NCBI RefSeq assembly: GCF_011762185.1 | Contig: NZ_JAASQJ010000006.1 | Coordinates: forward strand, 186,001 to 250,000 | From: Dyadobacter arcticus | Lineage (GTDB): Bacteria; Bacteroidota; Bacteroidia; Cytophagales; Spirosomataceae | Length of the DNA: 64,000 nucleotides | Reading direction: 5' to 3' | Shown: positions 22,501 through 29,134 of the stretch, piece after piece | How the letters are laid out: each line of letters starts with the position of its first letter | Numbering within the stretch: the stretch's first letter is position 1 | Notes under the pieces: generated by a model | The model's input: only the letters and a program-made list of their open reading frames with translations | Told to the model about the DNA's origin: nothing | The model's database searches: none | Program-made: the position numbers and the translations under genes

Positions 22501-22751
22501 TGGAACCGGTAAATGTGCTGAGCGGATTCAAATGGCAGGGCGGTCTGGGTTACTATGAAAGCACGAAGGATGCAAGCACAAATTTCTTTTTCAGCAATTT
22601 AAGCAAAGGCACTTATGTGTTCGAATATCCGCTATTCGTAGCCCACGAAGGCGATTTCAGCAACGGGATTACGAGTATTCAATGCATGTACGCGCCTGAG
22701 TTTTCGGCGCATAGTAAAGGGGTGAGGGTGAAAGTAAATGGGAGGAAATGA
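16584..22751 (+). CDS. Very large alpha-2-macroglobulin-like protein with thioester motif
   Basis: This 2055-residue secreted protein has a signal peptide ending near NTQGQ. The first 600 residues are helical and beta regions without clear motifs, then come MG2-type beta-sandwich domains (LYRPGQTVFYKGI near residue 620), a Ser/Gly/Met-rich low-complexity stretch resembling a bait region (about 1178-1252), and the A2M domain with thioester motif PYDCAEQTWNRY. Cys1490 and Gln1493 should form the reactive thioester. A helical toroid and receptor-like domain follow. Bacterial A2Ms trap proteases in the periplasm or at the surface. It has no lipobox Cys at the end of the signal, so it may be soluble or anchored differently. 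Unlike enterobacterial yfhM, it has no adjacent pbpC. Confidence 0.9.
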   Translation: MKISAPRLYYFLTLFILSLTMNTQGQNVVKTYDAQWKAVEAFQGKVLSKSALEEVKKIYQLAKKEKQEAQLIKAAVYMIIVQGENREDNGVIAIRELEAELASSTEPAARAILSSLVADQYYFYYQTVRWQLYDRTATVGYVKSDISTWGTEDFHAKIAELYLASIQNESLLQKTKLAPFEAIITEGNTRPLRPTLFDLLTHNALKYFTSDEREITKPSYAFEINTASAFDPAADFIYRKFEMKDSTSLEFFAIQLYQKLIAFHLNDPKPDALIDIDLQRIQYINSKSVHPDKDQLYLTAINHVAEQYQKTPAAAQAWYLLAAYYQKRGELFKVGRDSVHQFEKIKAVEICEKILKENPETEGGINAYNLITTIRQKALQFSAENVNVVDKPFLAFVEFKNFTKLYLRLVKATDEIHISKRKNSIDDTWRILAKAPVLRSWSQDLPDTKDYQQHGVEIKVDGLPVGEYVLLASSTGNFNESKAIMGSRMLYVSNVSYVRKENDFFVLDRDTGQPLGGAKVQVWNQMYDYASHNYKERKGNLYITDQNGHFNNKVEVANEKVEGQSLEITYNQDRLFMKEPVDTYYNLIDVDSGETGESDNNAIYLFTDRSLYRPGQTVFYKGIARKGNTVSTDQTRKIQVVLQNVNNESVEETTKNVNEYGSFSGSFVLPQGTLNGQFSIEADLEHAIYFRVEEYKRPKFSVEFDTLKTSYKLNDTIKVTGIATAYAGNTIDGAKVSYRVVRKERIIYSWFYRDRYPVSRIPMEIAHGESITDVSGRFSVTFEAIPDKQTDKKLEPIFDYTIHADVTDSNGETRSAETNVSVGYKSILLKADIPEKVAADSLKNLSVRTENMNGKFVSSDITVKIFSLIPEKRLIRKRYWERPDLFVMTNTEFIANFPHDEYDKETEIESWPEQNLISQQTTRLSENQKFPLAGVRFTPGFYKIQITTKDENGDEIKDLKYIELTNPESNRLLRPQYLYTEGSSSIEPGEKTSIQLATSADHIFVISNSTKMPNPKAYSFLELNDQKKTLDSSATEADRGGYGVSYVFIKHNRIHQHQEVIQVPWTNKDLKISYETFRDKTLPGSKEQWKIKISGYKKDKVAAEMLASMYDASLDQLYTHQWTKPDPWPVLSGIPPWNGNENFESKDADILDLAFGSYKSFEKRYDELLSTYSMMNNRLARGGGRNVRYKRSMVGSATETKRDQEGLASPAAAPMMMMDLDQSALNEVTKVGDGDQDKKEQSSQSTNKRAGKGVTIRKNFNETAFFYPDLKTDADGSIIFSFTLPEALTRWKYQALAHTKELAIGYSSKEIITQKELMLQPNAPRFLREGDHITFPAKIVNLSNRALKGMISLQLFDTETNQRVDDLFKNGKPENPFDIPAGQSMTVGFPIEIPKDFTKTLTWRIVAKSEALSDGEENILPILSNRMLVTESMPISMRGTGSKDFKFEKLLHSANSNTLKNKSLTVEYTSNPAWYAIQSLPFLMEYPYDCAEQTWNRYYANSLAAYIVGSSPRIGKVFESWKIVDTTALLSNLAKNQELKSVLLEETPWVLAAKTEAQQKRNIALLFDMVRMGNELNAALDKLIQLQSANGGFVWFKGGPDDRYMTQYIISGIGHLKKVNALQKDQEERINAILKTAFPYLDKRIREDYNLLVKSKSNLKTYVPGPIQIHYLYMRSFFPEVPIAATSLPAYQYFKERSKLTWINQPKYLQGLTALELHRGNDKTVPKAILKSLKETAVVTEEMGMYWKTAQRGWWWHEAPIERQALLIEAFQEIENDPKTVDDLKTWLLKNKQVSNWESTKATAEACYALLLKGSDWLSQEPEVTINLGSTVLKASGNSTEAGTGYFKKIIEAEQISASMGNVKIQVSDPISLSFPPCPAPTGSGEPTWGLPGWGSIYWQYFEDLDKITSAETHLKLSKKLFIEKNTDNGPLLSPINEGDVVKIGDKIKVRIELRVDRDMEYVHMKDTRASGLEPVNVLSGFKWQGGLGYYESTKDASTNFFFSNLSKGTYVFEYPLFVAHEGDFSNGITSIQCMYAPEFSAHSKGVRVKVNGRK

Positions 22752-22779
22752 TGATCTCTAAAATTCTTATCTTTAACCC

Positions 22780-23562
22780 GTGGAAAACATTGGCTTTTTA
22801 GAAATAAAAATAACCGGATCGAAAGGGAATCTTGATCTGTCTCCTGATAATTACGATATCAGAGAGATTATTTCTGTACTTGAGAATGCTGAAAATCTTT
22901 TATATCCTGCTGACAAAAACAATAGACCTACTATCAGTTACAAAATTGAGGAAGGATCAGTAAAGCACGTATTTAGAACTTCTATTCAATTCATAATCGG
23001 TTTCAATGCCGTGATCGGCCAGATCAATCAAATCCGGAACATCGATTTTCTCGATGTATCAACAGCCAAGGCTTTTGAAAATATTCAGGATATTGCCCTT
23101 AAACATGATTATGTCTTTGATATCAAAACCTCGCTTGAAAATTCGAATGAAGTGAGATTAGATAAGCAGACCAACTTTGTGAGGACAGAGTCCATCTGGG
23201 TCGATGCGGAGTTCTATTTTTATGGAAAACTCACCAATGCAGGTGGCAAGGATAAGGCGAACATTCATATCTACACGGAGAATATGGGGACATTAAGAAT
23301 ACAGACCCCAATTAGCTTTTTGGAACATTACAATGAAAATTTACTATATAAGACTTTCGGAATCAGAGCATTAGGCAAACAAAATTCCGAGACTGGCCAA
23401 ATCGACACTTCAACCTTGAAATTTGTTGAATTAGTAGATTATCATCCGGGATATGATGAAGAATATCTAAATAACTTAATTAGTAAAGCTTCTAAAAGTT
23501 GGTCCGACATCGGGGACAAAGATCAATGGCTTAGAGAAATAAGGGGTAGCTATGAAACATAA
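22780..23562 (+). CDS. Unknown 260-residue partner of a PIN-domain protein
   Basis: The frame opens with GTG at 22780, 28 bases after the alpha-2-macroglobulin gene, and ends 11 bases inside the following PIN gene, which implies coupled translation. The first 110 residues look alpha/beta, with one hydrophobic helix (FRTSIQFIIGFNAVIGQI, about residue 67-84). The second half (about 130-215) is a run of beta-strands like a small barrel, and the C-terminus is acidic and helical (DQWLREIRG). I recognise no family, DNA-binding motif or antitoxin fold. By position it could be the antitoxin or the effector-control subunit of the PIN nuclease. At 260 residues it is about three times the size of a typical VapB. 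Confidence 0.8.
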   Translation: MENIGFLEIKITGSKGNLDLSPDNYDIREIISVLENAENLLYPADKNNRPTISYKIEEGSVKHVFRTSIQFIIGFNAVIGQINQIRNIDFLDVSTAKAFENIQDIALKHDYVFDIKTSLENSNEVRLDKQTNFVRTESIWVDAEFYFYGKLTNAGGKDKANIHIYTENMGTLRIQTPISFLEHYNENLLYKTFGIRALGKQNSETGQIDTSTLKFVELVDYHPGYDEEYLNNLISKASKSWSDIGDKDQWLREIRGSYET

Positions 23563-24031
23563 GGGAGTATTTTGCGATACAAGCTTTTTCATCCGCTTGC
23601 TGGATGCAAAAGATCCGTTGCATTACAATGCCAGAGGATACTTTAAATATTTTGCAGAAAATGACTATGCTCTGTTGATAAGTACCATTGCAATTGCCGA
23701 ATATTGCGTTGGCGGCAGCCTCCAGGAATTACCTTTGAGAAATTTACAAATTATTCCTTTCAATCTGGATCATGCGCAAAGAACTGGTGAATTTGCACGA
23801 ATCATTTTCGCGAAGAAAGGCGAATTATATATTAAAGAAAGGAAGATAATTCCCAACGATACGAAGTTATTCGCGCAAGCGGATTCTGAAAAGAATGCTG
23901 ATTTTTTTATATCCTCAGATAGCGAAAGTATAAAAATCTATACCCTCCTGAGAAAAGAATCGAATCCTAAATTCCAATTTATCGATCTCAGTACTCCTTA
24001 CAATGAAACATTCGGAATTTTAGCAATTTGA
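23552..24031 (+). CDS. PIN-domain ribonuclease, VapC-like
   Basis: The 159-residue protein has the acidic residues of a PIN nuclease in order: Asp9 in CDTSFFIRLL, Glu50 in IAIAEYC, Asp103 in PNDTK and Asp123 in FFISSDSES. These would hold one or two metal ions for RNA cleavage. The length fits VapC-type toxins. The gene overlaps its unknown upstream partner by 11 bases and no VapB-like small antitoxin is present. Function as a toxin is inferred from the fold; PIN proteins also act in RNA processing. It converges with a DegT-type aminotransferase gene 22 bases away. Confidence 0.85.
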   Translation: MKHKGVFCDTSFFIRLLDAKDPLHYNARGYFKYFAENDYALLISTIAIAEYCVGGSLQELPLRNLQIIPFNLDHAQRTGEFARIIFAKKGELYIKERKIIPNDTKLFAQADSEKNADFFISSDSESIKIYTLLRKESNPKFQFIDLSTPYNETFGILAI

Positions 24032-24053
24032 TTCGTTTTATCTAAAAGGTTTA

Positions 24054-25277
24054 CTACGCATTGACCGCCGCCTGAATCTTCAAAATGGCCTCTACAAACA
24101 ATTCCATATCCTTCTTTTCGCCTAACATGGCATGTTGCAAAATCCAAACAGCATCGGTATTGCAGGCTTGCTCGGCAACCGGGCAGCAAACTTCGCTGTA
24201 ATCTGCCGTTTCAGGAATGGCGTAGCACATGAAGTTTTTTTTCTGGAAAAGTGGCTGTTTGTAAAGCGGGTGTGGGTATCCTTTGAAACTGGGCACACCC
24301 TCAGCGGCCAACATCTCAGCAAAAGTATTTTTGGGCAGGCCTCCAAACTTGGAAGCGTCGTATTTAAATATGTAGATATGATAGCAATGCCTCGTGATCT
24401 CTTCGCCTCGGCTTAAAGGCGTAATTCCTTCCACTTCGGCCAGTAACTGGTTCAGATATAGACCGTTTTCATTCCGCTTGCAGGTTTGCGCTTCCAGCCT
24501 TTTGAGTTGTTCCGAAAGTAATACCGCCTGCATTTGCGTGATCCTGTAATTGCAGCCCGGATTATAATGGTCGTACCATTGTCCGCCCTCAATCCTACCC
24601 ACATTACGCAGCGAGCGCATCATTGCATACAGTTCGTCATCATCCGTAATCACAATCCCGCCTTCACCCGACGTGAGATTTTTGGAAGATTGAAAACTGA
24701 AACTGCCCACATCGCCAATAGAACCCAACTTTTTCCCTTTATACTCTGCACCATGTCCGTGCGCCGCATCTTCAACCACCTTCAATCCGTGGCGTCTGGC
24801 AATGTCCATGATCGCATCCATGTCGCAGGCAAGTCCCCCAAAATGAACCGGGACGATCACTTTCGTACGGTCGGTGATAGCCGCTTCAATCGCAGCAGGA
24901 CTTATATTGTAGGTGTCCGGATCAATATCCACAAACACAGGCACACAATTGCATTCGATGACCGACGAAGCGGTGGTGATGAAGGTATAGGGTGGCACAA
25001 TGACTTCGTCGCCCGGCTTCACACCACAGGCAATCAGCGCGAGGCGAAGAGAAACCGAACCATTGACGCAGGTAATGGCGTATTTACTCCCGCAGTAATC
25101 GGCAAACGCCTTTTCAAATTTCGCTACTTCATCCCCGCAATCCGGATTTCCCCACTTCCCACTCTGCACGATCGCAGCCACTGCATCGACTTCGTTCTGG
25201 TCATAAACCGGCCAGTTGAATGATTTGGTAATCGTCTTTGCCCCTCCGTTAATTGCCAGATTTCGGTCCATATGCAT
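24054..25277 (-). CDS. DegT/DnrJ/EryC1/StrS-family PLP-dependent aminotransferase
   Basis: The 407-residue protein shows the family pattern: an N-terminal NGG...W.VYD segment, PGDEVIVPPYTFITTASSV, the cofactor-binding VVEDAAHGHGAEYKGKK, and the lysine-bearing SFSFQSSKNLTSGEGG, where Lys would carry pyridoxal phosphate. Such enzymes aminate keto-sugars or keto-cyclitols for surface polysaccharides and antibiotics, and some are dehydratases or regulators. The alternative start two codons in (M3) is equally possible. No sugar-nucleotide genes adjoin it, so the substrate is unknown. It is divergent from a polytopic membrane protein gene. Confidence 0.88.
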   Translation of the reverse strand: MHMDRNLAINGGAKTITKSFNWPVYDQNEVDAVAAIVQSGKWGNPDCGDEVAKFEKAFADYCGSKYAITCVNGSVSLRLALIACGVKPGDEVIVPPYTFITTASSVIECNCVPVFVDIDPDTYNISPAAIEAAITDRTKVIVPVHFGGLACDMDAIMDIARRHGLKVVEDAAHGHGAEYKGKKLGSIGDVGSFSFQSSKNLTSGEGGIVITDDDELYAMMRSLRNVGRIEGGQWYDHYNPGCNYRITQMQAVLLSEQLKRLEAQTCKRNENGLYLNQLLAEVEGITPLSRGEEITRHCYHIYIFKYDASKFGGLPKNTFAEMLAAEGVPSFKGYPHPLYKQPLFQKKNFMCYAIPETADYSEVCCPVAEQACNTDAVWILQHAMLGEKKDMELFVEAILKIQAAVNA

Positions 25278-25425
25278 TTTTGAACATTAATAAATCGCTG
25301 ATTGTGGTATGCAGATTGATACTCTTAAAAATCTTTTTCAGGCTATTTCATTTGATCCGCTAGGCCGTTTATAGCCTTTTTCCCCGAACAATAAGTATTT
25401 ATTCCACAAACCCTTACCAGTTCAA

Positions 25426-26712
25426 ATGAACAACAAATCATTTCTTTATAATCTGTTGATTGCCGGAATGTCCCTGGCAACCGCCTGGGCAATCAGGGGC
25501 CAGTTCGGACATGAACAAGGTGCTGCCTGGGCTGGCGGGATTGGCGGGTTAGCCGTTGTCCTCCTGGCGAGAAGAACCGATTGGTATGCAAAAGCTTTCC
25601 AGCTCACATTGGCCTCAGCGGCGGGATGGGGCATTGGCGGTATTATCAGCTATGGAAAAGTGGTGGGTTATGCGCGCGGCCTCGAATTTGGGAATGTGTA
25701 TTATGGTTTGCTGATGCTGTTTCTGATTGGGAGTTTGTTCGGGCTTGTAGGAGGCGGGTTATTTGGGCTAACGCTGGCGTCAAGTCATGAAAAACCGGTC
25801 AAATGGGCGCAGCTAATCACTGAAATGACGGCTGGCGCAATCATTTTTTACTATCTGTTGATCGAAGAAATCGGCTGGCTTATGACGCCCCCAAGATCGG
25901 AAGCCTGGGCAGCCGGGTTTGGGATGACCGTCGCGATGTTCTGGTATATGATCAGGAACAAGCAATACGCCGCGATCCGGGTGGCTATTTTTGCCGGGTT
26001 AGGTGGAGGTTTTGGTTTTGCTTTCGGTAATTTTTTGCAGGTAATGGGCAGTGTTTCAGGCATTAAATTCAATTTCTGGAATGTCATGGAATATTCCATC
26101 GGCTTCTTTGGAGGCATTGGAATGGCCTACGGAACATTTACAAGCGAATGGGAGAAATCGGAGGATTCAGTTTCAAAGAACAACCTCATCGCCCCGATAC
26201 TGATTCTGACACTTATTATCCCGTTTATTGTCTGGGATCAATCATTCGAAACCGAGCGTCTTGTTGACACCATCAAATCTTTCAATCCCAATTCCGACGG
26301 CCCGGCCATTACCAAATATGTCCAATGGGCGGCATTGCTGCTGGTTCTTATATTCAGCGGTTTCACGCTATATTACTTTTATTTCAAAAAAGCAGGTCAA
26401 CTGATCAACTTAACAGCTGAGCAACTGCGCCCGTTTTTCTTTGCAAATCTTGGGCTCTACACAATTTATAGCATTCTGATTACCTGCGCATTCATGAGCC
26501 TTTACCGCATTGAGCAATATTTGTATATTCTGAATATCCTGGTCATTGGCTTTCTGCTCAACAAGTTTGAAGTTACCTTTTCGAATCGCAGACTAAACAT
26601 CAGCCGCTGGGTTATTAATTTTATCTTCATCCTGGCTTTTTTCGCGATTTTGACTGCGGTGGCGGTTAGTTCACATGGAGAGTTGAAGGGGGCTAACAGT
26701 CGGTTTGAGTGA
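25426..26712 (+). CDS. Polytopic membrane protein of unknown function
   Basis: The 428-residue protein has 12 or 13 hydrophobic helices spread over its whole length, several very Gly-rich (for example GLGGGFGFAFG near residue 195 and GSLFGLVGGGLFG near residue 105). One soluble loop of about 40 residues (about 245-300) separates the last four helices. The Gly-rich helices and even spacing suggest a transporter or a membrane-bound transferase, but I see no family motif. The gene is divergent from the DegT-type aminotransferase with about 150 bases between, and ends at a stem-loop at 26755. Confidence 0.8.
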   Translation: MNNKSFLYNLLIAGMSLATAWAIRGQFGHEQGAAWAGGIGGLAVVLLARRTDWYAKAFQLTLASAAGWGIGGIISYGKVVGYARGLEFGNVYYGLLMLFLIGSLFGLVGGGLFGLTLASSHEKPVKWAQLITEMTAGAIIFYYLLIEEIGWLMTPPRSEAWAAGFGMTVAMFWYMIRNKQYAAIRVAIFAGLGGGFGFAFGNFLQVMGSVSGIKFNFWNVMEYSIGFFGGIGMAYGTFTSEWEKSEDSVSKNNLIAPILILTLIIPFIVWDQSFETERLVDTIKSFNPNSDGPAITKYVQWAALLLVLIFSGFTLYYFYFKKAGQLINLTAEQLRPFFFANLGLYTIYSILITCAFMSLYRIEQYLYILNILVIGFLLNKFEVTFSNRRLNISRWVINFIFILAFFAILTAVAVSSHGELKGANSRFE

Positions 26713-26754
26713 TTTGTTTTCCTTGTTTGAGGCTTCAAGGCTTCTGCGGGTTTT

Positions 26755-26790
26755 AAACTACGACCAACTGTGCCGGCTTGCGTAGTTTTT
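26755..26790 (+). terminator. Stem-loop terminator carrying a repeated 17-mer
   Basis: The 8-bp stem aaactacg/cgtagttt (26755-26762 with 26781-26788) is followed by T bases, about 40 bases after the membrane-protein stop. The first 17 bases (26755-26771, aaactacgaccaactgt) occur again exactly at 27306-27322, on the far side of the next gene. Confidence 0.55.
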
Positions 26791-26845
26791 TAAGAATACG
26801 TGCTTATAACAACAGTTCTTAAACTATAAACTTAAATACCATCTC

Positions 26846-27253
26846 ATGGTAACCGAACAAGGAACGAAAGAGGATCCATGGCTTCTGAAAACGCCACCGT
26901 TATCTTCTGAATTTACGATGTATAAAGATGTGAAGGACGGGAAGGAAATCTTGGTATGTACGGTTGGTAAAACAATCCTTCATTACGATTACCGTTGCCT
27001 GCAGGACTTACAGGATATGCTCAAAAAGCACGGAGACTGGATGGAACTCGGAAGCGCGGATGAACAAAAACCTGCGAAAGAGGGCACGGTCGAGGCTTGG
27101 GGAAGGTCTGAATCCAATCCTGTCCGCGGCTGGTATGGTTTGAAAAAAGGGTTTCGCGGGCGATTTGGTATGTATGTACCCCCACTCATGGAAAAGCTCG
27201 GATTAGCGGAGGTGACGCATGACCCCAAAGGAAATAAAATGCGGGTTGTGTAG
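26846..27253 (+). CDS. Small conserved cytosolic protein of unknown function
   Basis: The 135-residue protein has no signal peptide or membrane segment. Its sequence looks highly constrained: DPWLLKTPPLSSEFTMY, a DWMELGSADEQKP segment, and a C-terminal Gly/Arg patch (YGLKKGFRGRFGMYVPPLM). I recall similar small proteins in many bacteria as a domain of unknown function, but cannot confirm the family name. No catalytic motif is obvious. The gene stands alone, bounded on both sides by the short repeats at 26755 and 27306, which may mark a mobile or inserted unit. Confidence 0.8.
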   Translation: MVTEQGTKEDPWLLKTPPLSSEFTMYKDVKDGKEILVCTVGKTILHYDYRCLQDLQDMLKKHGDWMELGSADEQKPAKEGTVEAWGRSESNPVRGWYGLKKGFRGRFGMYVPPLMEKLGLAEVTHDPKGNKMRVV

Positions 27254-27267
27254 TGCGTTTGGGTTGT

Positions 27268-27328
27268 GCCGGTCTGAGACCGGCGGACGCGGGCTCGTAG
27301 CTGTAAAACTACGACCAACTGTTCGAAC
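27268..27328. repeat. Cluster of palindromes with second copy of a 17-mer
   Basis: In 60 bases there is a near-perfect hairpin GCCGGTCT-G-AGACCGGC (27268-27284), a small cgtag/ctacg stem (27296-27300 with 27309-27313), an exact second copy of aaactacgaccaactgt (27306-27322), and the palindrome gttcgaac (27321-27328). It resembles an extragenic palindromic repeat. It could also serve as a terminator for the small gene ending at 27253. Confidence 0.55.
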
Positions 27329-27352
27329 GTCAGACCCGATAGTTGCCTTACC

Positions 27353-29134
27353 TTATTTATTAATCACCAACTCATCCTTGAGATTCCCCTCAGGATCAAA
27401 GCATCTATAAAACAAACTATTTCCTTTGATCGAAATGTGCTGGTAAAGAGGCCCGTTTCTGTAACGTTTGACTGCATAATCCTCCTCGGTCCATATTTCC
27501 TGCTTCCCCGAAATGCTGATCGACATGGTGTATATCGTGCCCTCAGCCGGTGTCACGACAGCTTTCCCATTGTACATTGGTTTGGTCCTGAGGTAATAAT
27601 GCATATGACCATTCATGACCATATCCACATGGTACTTATCAAATAGCGTACACCATTCGCGCATAATCTCGTCATAAGGCTCTTCGACATTGTACGGCGG
27701 AAAATGGAACATCGCGAATTTCCACTTGGCTTTACTGCTCTTTAACTTTTCTTCCACCCAAGCACTTTGCTTTGGAACGGACAACGTCGGATCCAGCATC
27801 AGAAACAGCGCGTCCTGATAATTAAAAGCATAAGTCATTTCCGAAGGTTGTCCCGCCGGACCATTCTCAGGCAGACTGAACATTTCCTTGTACATCCACG
27901 CGCCCAGCCCATCCTGACTATCGTGATTACCCGGAACGGGCATCAATGGTCGGGTCGTAAATGTCGGGCTGCTGTAATCCCACAACTGGTCCCAATCATC
28001 GCGGTGCAATCCTGTACTCACCAAATCTCCTGCAATGGAAAAGAAAGCGGTTTCGGGATGCCGTTTTAATGATTTTTTCGCCATGTCTCCCCAGATCGGA
28101 GAGTAATGTGTATCGCCAAACCAGATGAAGGAAAAATCACGGTTCGTTGCAGAAGCGGTTTGATATGATACCGGCGGCGACCATTTCCCCAGGTCACTTC
28201 CCAGTGCATAATGATAAATTTTGCCGGGTTGCAGATTTTTGAGTTTGGCTGTGAAGCGATTTATATACCTATCATTTTGCAAGAGACGGTCCTCCATTTT
28301 GAACACCGAAGCATCATTATAAAGGGTATCCTTTGTATCAGGTATCCAGTACTTGATTTTTCCAGCAGCCACACTCGGGTTCGTTCTCCATTGAACGTTC
28401 ACCGAAGTCTGAGGATCGTCGCTCCATGTGAGGAGTACTTGATCCGGATCTTTTAATGAAGGCGTAGCGGTTTTCCGGAAAGCTTGTACCAAATGTGCCT
28501 CCCTGGCCCGGCCGCGAACGGTTGTGAACAAAACCTGGCCTTTCAATTGATCCGGAACTTCCTCGATAACAAGCCCGTCCCAATCGTGGTAAGTGAATGC
28601 ACCAACTTCCAAGGTATCCAAACCATACTCGGCCGGGATTACATTTTTAATGTCCAGCTTGTCACTTTTGTTTTGCGGGGCCATACTGATAAAATAGACC
28701 GGCCTGTGCTTATCAAATCCGTTGATACCCAATCCAATTGATCCTTTATCAAAATCCTTTTGCCATACTTCGTAAGTATATTCCTCATTCTTAACCCGCA
28801 TGGAAGTTTTTTTGAACCCGCTTTTTTCCAGCCAGAAAGGCGGCGTTTTTTGCTCAACATCCCGCATGAGCGAGACAGTCACAGGCACATTGGCATCAAA
28901 GGTCCAGAAACGCGTGGCAAGCACTTTTTTATCTTCATCACTCAAAAATCCAAGAAGGTATGCTTCTGAAATGGTGTCCAGCTGAGCAGGCGTAAGCATT
29001 TTGTAAAGCCTGGTAACGGCGTTATCCACAACTTCCTTTACCGTCGATCCGGAAGGGGCTGCTTTTTCCTTTTGGCAAGAAAGCATCGTGCAACCCAGCA
29101 GCAAGCCAGAAAACAGGAAAATATTGAGTCTCAT
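27353..29134 (-). CDS. Purple-acid-phosphatase-like metallophosphoesterase lipoprotein
   Basis: The 593-residue protein has a lipobox (CTMLSC) and an N-terminal fibronectin-like region with DPDQVLLTWSDDPQTSVNVQW (about residue 230), as in purple acid phosphatases. The metallophosphoesterase motifs come in order: GDTHYSP, GDLVSTG, PGNHDS, FHFPPY and NGHMHYY, which supply the Asp, Asn and His metal ligands. It should hydrolyse phosphomonoesters outside the cytosol, anchored in the outer membrane. It is the last gene of the SusC-SusD operon and its start overlaps the preceding stop by 4 bases, so coupling is likely. Confidence 0.9.
   Translation of the reverse strand: MRLNIFLFSGLLLGCTMLSCQKEKAAPSGSTVKEVVDNAVTRLYKMLTPAQLDTISEAYLLGFLSDEDKKVLATRFWTFDANVPVTVSLMRDVEQKTPPFWLEKSGFKKTSMRVKNEEYTYEVWQKDFDKGSIGLGINGFDKHRPVYFISMAPQNKSDKLDIKNVIPAEYGLDTLEVGAFTYHDWDGLVIEEVPDQLKGQVLFTTVRGRAREAHLVQAFRKTATPSLKDPDQVLLTWSDDPQTSVNVQWRTNPSVAAGKIKYWIPDTKDTLYNDASVFKMEDRLLQNDRYINRFTAKLKNLQPGKIYHYALGSDLGKWSPPVSYQTASATNRDFSFIWFGDTHYSPIWGDMAKKSLKRHPETAFFSIAGDLVSTGLHRDDWDQLWDYSSPTFTTRPLMPVPGNHDSQDGLGAWMYKEMFSLPENGPAGQPSEMTYAFNYQDALFLMLDPTLSVPKQSAWVEEKLKSSKAKWKFAMFHFPPYNVEEPYDEIMREWCTLFDKYHVDMVMNGHMHYYLRTKPMYNGKAVVTPAEGTIYTMSISISGKQEIWTEEDYAVKRYRNGPLYQHISIKGNSLFYRCFDPEGNLKDELVINK

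Noticed and set aside
24534-25223. 229-residue plus-strand open frame antisense to the DegT-type aminotransferase
   Set aside because: The aminotransferase on the other strand has all its family motifs, and this frame has none.
27321-27328. gttcgaac palindrome taken as a tRNA T-loop
   Set aside because: No flanking acceptor, D or anticodon stems can be drawn around it.
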